From: Gordonia otitidis NBRC 100426
GTDB taxonomy: Bacteria > Actinomycetota > Actinomycetes > Mycobacteriales > Mycobacteriaceae
Direction: 5' to 3'
NCBI RefSeq assembly: GCF_000248075.1
Contig: NZ_BAFB01000227.1
Location: forward strand, 1-41,524
DNA: 41,524 nucleotides
Both the position numbers and the translations under genes were made by a program. The first letter of the stretch is position 1. Every line of letters starts with the position of its first letter. The notes beneath the pieces were generated by a model. The model did not search any database. It was given only the letters and a program-made list of their open reading frames with translations, and was not told where the DNA came from. Shown piece after piece: positions 36,518 through 41,524 of this stretch.

Positions 36518-37936
36518 TCAGCTCACCTCCAGCCGCAAATAGTCGTCGAGCGTCTCGCGACGAAGGATCACCCTCGCCGCACCGTCGGCCACCGCAACAA
36601 CGGCGGGCCTCATCACCATGTTGTACCGGCTCGACATCGAATAGCAGTAGGCACCCGTCGCCGCGACGGCGATCAGGTCGCCGGGCTCGAGGTCGCCGGG
36701 TAACCAGCAGTCGCGGATGACGATGTCGCCGCTCTCGCAGTGCTTTCCGACGACGCGGCTGACCACTGGCTCGGCGTCGGACACCCGAGACACCAACCGG
36801 ACGTCGTATTCGGCCTGATAGAGCACTGTGCGGATGTTGTCGCTCATGCCGCCATCGACAGAGACGTAGCGTCGTACCGATCCGCCACCGAGTTCGATGT
36901 CCTTGATCGTTCCGACCCGGTAGAGCGTGATAGTGCCCGGGCCTGCGATCGCACGGCCCGGTTCGACTGCGATCGTCGGCATCGGCAGCCCGAGGGTCTC
37001 CGACTCGCGACGGACGATGCCCGCCAGGGTTTCGGCGACGTCGGAGACGGGCAGCGGATCGTCGTCAGGCAGGTACGAGATACCCAGTCCCCCACCGAGA
37101 TCCACAATCGACATCTGTGATGTCTTGTCGACACCGAACTCCGCGACAACGTCGCGCAGAAGTCCGAGCACGCGATGAGCTGCGAGCTCGAAGCCATCCA
37201 TGTCGAAGATCTGCGAGCCGATGTGGCTGTGCAGCCCCACGAGGCGCAGGTTGTCGGTGGCGAACACCCGGCGCACCGCCTCCATGGCGACGCCACCCGA
37301 CAACGCGAAACCGAATTTCTGGTCCTCGTGTGCCGTGGCGATGAATTCGTGGGTGTGCGCTTCTACACCCACGGTCACTCGGATCAGAACGTCGGCGACC
37401 ACACCGCGTTCGCCGGCGAGGCTGTCGAGACGTTCGATCTCCATCATCGAATCCAGCACGATGTGACCGACACCGGCGTCGAGAGCCGCAGCCAGCTCGT
37501 CGATGCTCTTGTTGTTGCCGTGCAACGCGATTCGTTCTGCCGGGAAACCGGCGTGCAGCGCGATCGCGAGCTCGCCGCCGGAGCAGACGTCGAGTGAGAG
37601 GCCCTCCTGCTCAACCCAGCGAGCGACTTCGCTGCACAGGAACGCCTTCGACGCGTAGTGCACCCGGCCGTAGGGGCCGAAGGCTGCCACCATGTCTCGG
37701 CAGCGAGAGCGGAAATCGTCCTCGTCGAGCACGAACAGCGGGGTTCCGAATGTCTCGGCCAGTTCGCCCACGCCGACGCCCGCGATGGTCAGCTCACCGG
37801 ATTCGTCACGAACAGCATTGCGTGGGAATACGTTTGCCGGAATCCTGGCCACCGCGGCGGGGTCACGCGGCTGCTGCGCAAGGTGGGGTGCCGCCTGGAT
37901 CTCCGCGTGGCGAGGTCCGGCGGGGTGCGCGTTCAC
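36518..37936 (-). CDS. lysA: Diaminopimelate decarboxylase
   Basis: A 472-residue fold-III PLP enzyme that makes lysine from meso-diaminopimelate. The PLP lysine is Lys97 in [10 protein letters not shown]; the dimer-interface Cys/Tyr region appears as HCESGDI and [12 protein letters not shown]. The glycine-rich LGGGLG loop holds the PLP phosphate. The start is GTG at 37936, overlapping the argS stop (GTGA). Confidence 0.96.
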   Translation of the reverse strand: MNAHPAGPRHAEIQAAPHLAQQPRDPAAVARIPANVFPRNAVRDESGELTIAGVGVGELAETFGTPLFVLDEDDFRSRCRDMVAAFGPYGRVHYASKAFLCSEVARWVEQEGLSLDVCSGGELAIALHAGFPAERIALHGNNKSIDELAAALDAGVGHIVLDSMMEIERLDSLAGERGVVADVLIRVTVGVEAHTHEFIATAHEDQKFGFALSGGVAMEAVRRVFATDNLRLVGLHSHIGSQIFDMDGFELAAHRVLGLLRDVVAEFGVDKTSQMSIVDLGGGLGISYLPDDDPLPVSDVAETLAGIVRRESETLGLPMPTIAVEPGRAIAGPGTITLYRVGTIKDIELGGGSVRRYVSVDGGMSDNIRTVLYQAEYDVRLVSRVSDAEPVVSRVVGKHCESGDIVIRDCWLPGDLEPGDLIAVAATGAYCYSMSSRYNMVMRPAVVAVADGAARVILRRETLDDYLRLEVS

Positions 37937-39585
37937 ATCCGCTCCGGGGCGCTGACGCCGATGAGATCGAGTCCGTTACGCAGCACCTGACGGGTCGCAG
38001 CGCAGAGCGCGAGCCGTGCACCGTGGATGTCGCCGGGCTCCTCGTCGCCCTGCGGCAGCACCCGATTGTGTGCGTAGAAGCGGTGGTAGGCACCGGCGAG
38101 GGACTCCAGGTATCGCGAGATGCGATGCGGTTCACGCAGTTGCGCGGCCGTCGCCACGACTTCGTCGAAGTCGCCGATCGTGCGGATCAGATCACCTTCG
38201 GTGTCCGAGTCGAGGAGGTCGACGTGCTCGAGGCGCGGCTTCAGACCTAGTTCGTCGGCGTTGCGCGCGATGGCCGACAACCGGGCGTGCGCGTACTGCA
38301 CGTAGTACACCGGATTGTCGTTGGACTGCTTGGCCAGCAGATCGAGATCGATGTCGATGTTGACGTCGATCGACGAACGGATCAGCGCGTAGCGCGCTGC
38401 GTCGACCCCGACGGCGTCGACGAGGTCGTCGAGTGTGATCACGGTGCCCGCCCGCTTGCTCATCCGTACCGGTTTGCCGTCACGGACGAGGTTGACCATC
38501 TGTCCGATGAGGACCTCGACGGTGTCGGGGTCGTCGCCCAGCGCAGCGGCGGCTGCCTTGAGGCGCTTGATGTAGCCGTGGTGGTCGGCACCGAGCATGT
38601 ACATGCACAGGTTGAAGCCGCGATTGCGCTTGTCCCGGTAGTACGCGATGTCGCCTGCGATGTAGGCGGCTTCGCCGTCGCTCTTGATGACTACGCGGTC
38701 TTTGTCGTCGCCGAAGCTCGTTGTCCGCAGCCACCATGCACCGTCGGATTCGTAGAGGTTGCCGTTCGCACGGAGTTCGGCGATGCACTCCTCCACCAAG
38801 CCGGAGGTGAACATGGAGTTCTCGTGGGTGAAGACGTCGAAGTCGGTGCCGAACTCGTGAAGGCTGGATTTGATGTGGTCGAACATCAACTCGACGCCGA
38901 CCGACCGGAACGTCTCACGACGTTGCTCCTGTGGCTGCGAGAGAACGCCGGGGACAGCCTCGACCACCTTGTTCGCGATCTCGACGATGTACTCACCCGC
39001 GTACCCGTCCTCGGGCGTCGGCTCGCGGAGCGCGGACGCCTCCAGTGAGCGTGCGAACTTGTCGATTTGCGAACCGTGGTCGTTGAAGTAGTACTCGCGG
39101 GTGACCTTCGCGCCGCGCGCTGCCAATACCCGGCCGAGCGCGTCCCCGACGGCTGCCCAGCGGGTACCGCCGAGGTGGATCGGCCCGGTCGGGTTCGCCG
39201 AGACGAACTCGAGGTTGATGGTCTTGTCGCTGAACTCATCGCCCTTGCCGTACTCGGCGGTCTGGGTGAGGACGGTCTCGATGACGCTGTTCTGAGCGGC
39301 CGCCGCCAGCCAGATGTTGACGAACCCCGGGCCCGCGACCGCGGCTTTCTCGATGCCATCCGCTGCGGAGAACGCCTCGGCGAGCCAACCAGCGAGTTCG
39401 CGCGGATTGACGCCGAGCTTCTTGCCGAGCTGAAGTGCGACGTTGGTCGAGTAATCGCCGTGATCAGCGTGGCGAGGACGCTCGACGACCACGGATTCGG
39501 GCACCAGAGACGCGTCGAGTCCGCGATCGGACACGACGGTCCGGGTCACGGTACTCAACAATGCGGCGAGATCGGCGGGAGTCAC
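37933..39585 (-). CDS. argS: Arginyl-tRNA synthetase
   Basis: A 550-residue class I synthetase charging tRNA-Arg. The HIGH-type motif is [11 protein letters not shown] (130-140), with the KMSKS-type site seen as RMSKRAGT. The N-terminal additional domain (about 1-95) and the C-terminal DALR domain (from about 425) are present. GTG start at 39585. TAGGAT ends 8 bases upstream, so the message may be leaderless. A tRNA-Arg gene lies 0.5 kb upstream. First gene of the aspartate-family operon. Confidence 0.97.
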   Translation of the reverse strand: MTPADLAALLSTVTRTVVSDRGLDASLVPESVVVERPRHADHGDYSTNVALQLGKKLGVNPRELAGWLAEAFSAADGIEKAAVAGPGFVNIWLAAAAQNSVIETVLTQTAEYGKGDEFSDKTINLEFVSANPTGPIHLGGTRWAAVGDALGRVLAARGAKVTREYYFNDHGSQIDKFARSLEASALREPTPEDGYAGEYIVEIANKVVEAVPGVLSQPQEQRRETFRSVGVELMFDHIKSSLHEFGTDFDVFTHENSMFTSGLVEECIAELRANGNLYESDGAWWLRTTSFGDDKDRVVIKSDGEAAYIAGDIAYYRDKRNRGFNLCMYMLGADHHGYIKRLKAAAAALGDDPDTVEVLIGQMVNLVRDGKPVRMSKRAGTVITLDDLVDAVGVDAARYALIRSSIDVNIDIDLDLLAKQSNDNPVYYVQYAHARLSAIARNADELGLKPRLEHVDLLDSDTEGDLIRTIGDFDEVVATAAQLREPHRISRYLESLAGAYHRFYAHNRVLPQGDEEPGDIHGARLALCAATRQVLRNGLDLIGVSAPERM

Positions 39586-39653
39586 AGGTCACCATCCTAT
39601 TGGCCCCACTTCGGCGAGCCACAACTGCCTGGTGAATCGTAGAGTTCTGAACC
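39586..39653. promoter_or_regulatory. Divergent argS / cupin promoter region
   Basis: TAGGAT (complement of 39594-39599) lies 8 bases before the argS GTG, and TAGAGT (39640-39645) lies 8 bases before the cupin GTG. Both suggest leaderless starts in opposite directions. No ribosome-binding site is seen before either gene. Confidence 0.4.
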
Positions 39654-40028
39654 GTGATCCCTGCGATACGACTCTGGAATGACACCGACGGCCGATCTCA
39701 CGTCGAGCACGGCTCGGTGTCTCTCAACGCGCACACGATGCGGTCAGCCGAGACTGCAACAACCACCGCCGCGTTCCAGGAGACCGCCGGGGGCGGATCG
39801 TTTGCCTGGCACACCGCGCCGCGGCGTCAGTACGTGATCACCCTCGCCGGCGTGCTGGACTTCATCACCCGCGACGGCGAGACATTCCGCTTGGAGCCCG
39901 GGATGGTGCTGGTCGCCGAGGACACCGACGGAACCGGTCACCGGTGGGAGTTACTCGGCGACGATCCGTGGCGACGGCTGTACGTCGGGCTCGCCGACGA
40001 CGCGAAGTCGGGGTTCCAGGCCCAGTGA
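39654..40028 (+). CDS. Small single-domain cupin protein
   Basis: A 124-residue protein with a cupin beta-barrel pattern: GSFAWHTAPRRQYVITLAGVLDFITRDG, then FRLEPGMVLVAEDTDGTGHRWELLGD. His residues in AWHT and TGHRW could bind a metal, but the classic first-motif HxH is not complete. No function can be assigned. The GTG start follows a possible -10 box directly. It is divergent from argS and converges on the tRNA gene. Confidence 0.75.
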   Translation: MIPAIRLWNDTDGRSHVEHGSVSLNAHTMRSAETATTTAAFQETAGGGSFAWHTAPRRQYVITLAGVLDFITRDGETFRLEPGMVLVAEDTDGTGHRWELLGDDPWRRLYVGLADDAKSGFQAQ

Positions 40029-40105
40029 CGGCTTCTACGGTGTGAGACGGACCCAGCGCGCGCGATCGCCCGCTTGCTATTGCTGGACCCCGAGATAAAG
40101 AACGG

Positions 40106-40178
40106 TGCCCCCGGCAGGATTCGAACCTGCGGCCTTCTGCTCCGGAGGCAGACGCTCTATCCCCTGAGCTACGGGGGC
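40106..40178 (-). tRNA. tRNA-Arg (anticodon CCG)
   Basis: A 73-base cloverleaf on the leftward strand. The acceptor arm GCCCCCG pairs with CGGGGGC, the D-arm begins TAGCTCAG, the anticodon stem TCTGC/GCAGA holds the loop CTCCGGA (anticodon CCG, reads CGG), and the T-arm is GCAGGTTCGAATCCTGC. The discriminator base is A. The CCA end is not fully encoded (ACC then G). Confidence 0.95.
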
Positions 40179-40240
40179 TCAACGGGCGACAGCAAGCCTA
40201 ACCCACAGCGCGAACGGATCCCAACCCGGCACGCGTGTGC

Positions 40241-41524
40241 TCAGAACGGTGGTGGTCCGCCTGTATCGACGAGGGGCTGGTCAGTGTCGTGGGTGAGTCG
40301 GCGTTGGCGGTTGCGGTGTCGTTCGGCGCGGCGTCGGGCGTGTTTGTTGGCCGCGCGTGTTCGGTGGTGTGGGTTGGTCTCGGGTGGCTTGATTCGACGC
40401 GGTGGCGGGTCGCCGGTGGCTGGTGGGGTGAACCGGAGTCGGCGTAGTCCGGGGAAGGTGTCTTCGAAGGTTTCGGCGTCGCCGGGGATGACGAAGCCTT
40501 CGGGGGTGGTGTATTCGGTGATTAGCCGTCCGGTCGCCGGGTCGCGGTATTGGTCATCGATCCAGTTGCCGAAGGTTTTCTGGATGTGTCCGTATCGGCA
40601 TTTGGTGTTGAGGTTTTCGTAGCTGGTGGGTCCACCGGCCTCGGGGTTGTGGTGGTCGTATTCGGTGACGTGGTCGTTGTCGGCGGTCCATGCCGAATGG
40701 GCGCAGCCGGGGTCGGCGCAGTAGCCGTCGCGACAGCGCACCGCCTCATCCAAGGCAGTCGACGGGCGGTAGGGGTCGGTGCCGTGTGTGGGAAGGGTGT
40801 AGGTGCCGTCGGCGTTTTCGGGGGTGTTTGTCGGGACCACGCGGTGGGTCGCTGTGTCTGGGCGAGCGGCGATGTCACGGACGTGTTCGGCGGAGATGAT
40901 GCCGTAGCCGTCCATGAATCCGACCGGCACTGCCTCTGATGACGGGCCGGTCCGGTGACCGTCTTTGCGCGCATAACGCAACCCGGGCCGGCCACCGGCG
41001 GCATCTCCGGACGCGTCACCGTCGGACACGTCACCGCCGGACGCGCCGTCGTCGTCGCTGCCATGAGCGACGCCACCAGACGACGAATCCGCCTCGCCGT
41101 CAACCGCATCCGCTGCTCTACCACCGGTTTCCCCAGCGCCGTCGACGCGATCTGCGGTGCCCTCGGCGAAATCAGCGGTGCTATCGGCGCGATTCCCGAT
41201 GCCGTCAGCGGAAGCGGCGGTGCTGTCGACGAGATCTGCGGTGCCGTCAGCGGAATCGCCGGTGCCGTCGACGACATCCGCGGTGCTGTCGGCGTGCTTG
41301 GCGGTGCCGTCGGCGAAATCAGCGGTGCCCTCGACGAGATTCCCGGTGCCGCCAGCGCAATTCTTGGTGCCCTCACCGGGCTTCCCGGTGCCGTCGGCGG
41401 GTTTCTCCGTGCTGTCGGCGCAATTCTGGGTGCCGTCGGCGGTTTCGGGTGGGGTGAGGGCGGCGTCGTTGCACACGACGTGGATGACGAACCGCGGATC
41501 GGCCGGCGGGACGGTGCGCGGAGA
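40241..41524 (-). CDS. DUF222/HNH endonuclease domain protein, 5' end outside the window
   Basis: The frame is open to the window edge; about 427 C-terminal residues are present. It begins with PRFVIHVVCNDAAL, typical of the DUF222-to-HNH junction. A 15-unit heptapeptide repeat and an acidic Ser/Gly-rich stretch follow, then the conserved end with GFMDGYGIISAEHVRDIAA and an HNH nuclease domain (CRDGYCADPGCAH, DHVTEYDHH, YENLNTKCRYGHIQKTFG). The C-terminus is Pro/Arg/His-rich. Such proteins are numerous in Gordonia and mycobacteria; their role is unclear, sometimes linked to mobile elements. The repeat insertion is not usual for the family. Confidence 0.88.
   Translation of the reverse strand, partial: SPRTVPPADPRFVIHVVCNDAALTPPETADGTQNCADSTEKPADGTGKPGEGTKNCAGGTGNLVEGTADFADGTAKHADSTADVVDGTGDSADGTADLVDSTAASADGIGNRADSTADFAEGTADRVDGAGETGGRAADAVDGEADSSSGGVAHGSDDDGASGGDVSDGDASGDAAGGRPGLRYARKDGHRTGPSSEAVPVGFMDGYGIISAEHVRDIAARPDTATHRVVPTNTPENADGTYTLPTHGTDPYRPSTALDEAVRCRDGYCADPGCAHSAWTADNDHVTEYDHHNPEAGGPTSYENLNTKCRYGHIQKTFGNWIDDQYRDPATGRLITEYTTPEGFVIPGDAETFEDTFPGLRRLRFTPPATGDPPPRRIKPPETNPHHRTRAANKHARRRAERHRNRQRRLTHDTDQPLVDTGGPPPF
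41126..41440 (-). repeat. 15 tandem copies of a 21-bp (7-residue) repeat
   Basis: Fifteen in-frame 7-residue units follow the pattern (A/V)-(D/E)-(G/S)-T-x-x-x, for example ADGTQNC, ADSTEKP, ADGTADL, VDSTAAS. At DNA level this is an imperfect 21-bp minisatellite inside the DUF222/HNH gene. All copies keep the frame and vary mostly in the last three residues. Confidence 0.92.

Noticed and set aside
35531-36703. A 390-codon rightward frame opposite hom
   Set aside because: Antisense of hom, composition typical of a shadow frame.
40939-41457. A 172-codon Arg/Cys-rich rightward frame with strong periodicity
   Set aside because: Its repeats are only the complement of the 21-bp minisatellite in the DUF222/HNH gene.

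Overview
The window is high-GC DNA with actinobacterial (Mycobacteriales) gene order and protein signatures. The core order argS-lysA-hom-thrC-thrB-rho ... rpmE-prfA-prmC-sua5-wecA-atpI-atpBEFHAGDC-(DUF2550)-(ATP:cobalamin adenosyltransferase)-murA is the one known from Mycobacterium tuberculosis. A b-delta fusion ATP synthase subunit, an Asp-type MurA and mycofactocin-linked alcohol dehydrogenases point the same way. A DUF222/HNH protein and the overall style suggest Gordonia or a close relative; the genus is an inference, not something proved here.

Left part (1-9,334): about 0.7 kb without a convincing gene, then an alcohol-oxidation island. A methyltransferase resembling MftM (the mycofactocin glycan methyltransferase) reads rightward and converges on a leftward cluster. 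In transcription order that cluster is an NDMA-dependent nicotinoprotein methanol dehydrogenase (Mdo/Mno), a long stem-loop, a MoxR-type AAA+ ATPase with a histidine-rich tail, a CoxE-like VWA protein with two QGHSH motifs, a second iron-type alcohol dehydrogenase, and a two-component system (GAF histidine kinase and NarL-type regulator). The parts fit one system: two dehydrogenases, a probable ATP-driven metal or cofactor maturation pair, a cofactor-tailoring enzyme and dedicated regulators.

Middle part (9,523-15,168): an energy-coupling-factor cobalt/nickel importer (cbiM, cbiN-like, cbiQ, cbiO), preceded by an ArsR-family regulator with a His/Asp-rich N-terminus. The cbiM promoter carries an inverted repeat over its -35 box. 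Next come murA (with Asp in place of the fosfomycin-target Cys), a divergently transcribed PduO-type cobalamin adenosyltransferase and a DUF2550 membrane protein.

Right part (15,406-39,585, leftward): the complete F1Fo ATP synthase operon, wecA, sua5, prmC, prfA and rpmE, then rho, and the aspartate-family operon argS-lysA-hom-thrC-thrB. Between rpmE and rho lies an accessory insertion of three small transcription units: a CysJ-like diflavin reductase that has lost its FMN domain and sits behind a TTACCTAAG tandem, a small Cys-containing protein, and a CGNR-type zinc-finger regulator. The window ends with a small cupin, tRNA-Arg(CCG), and the C-terminal part of a DUF222/HNH protein containing 15 tandem 7-residue repeats.
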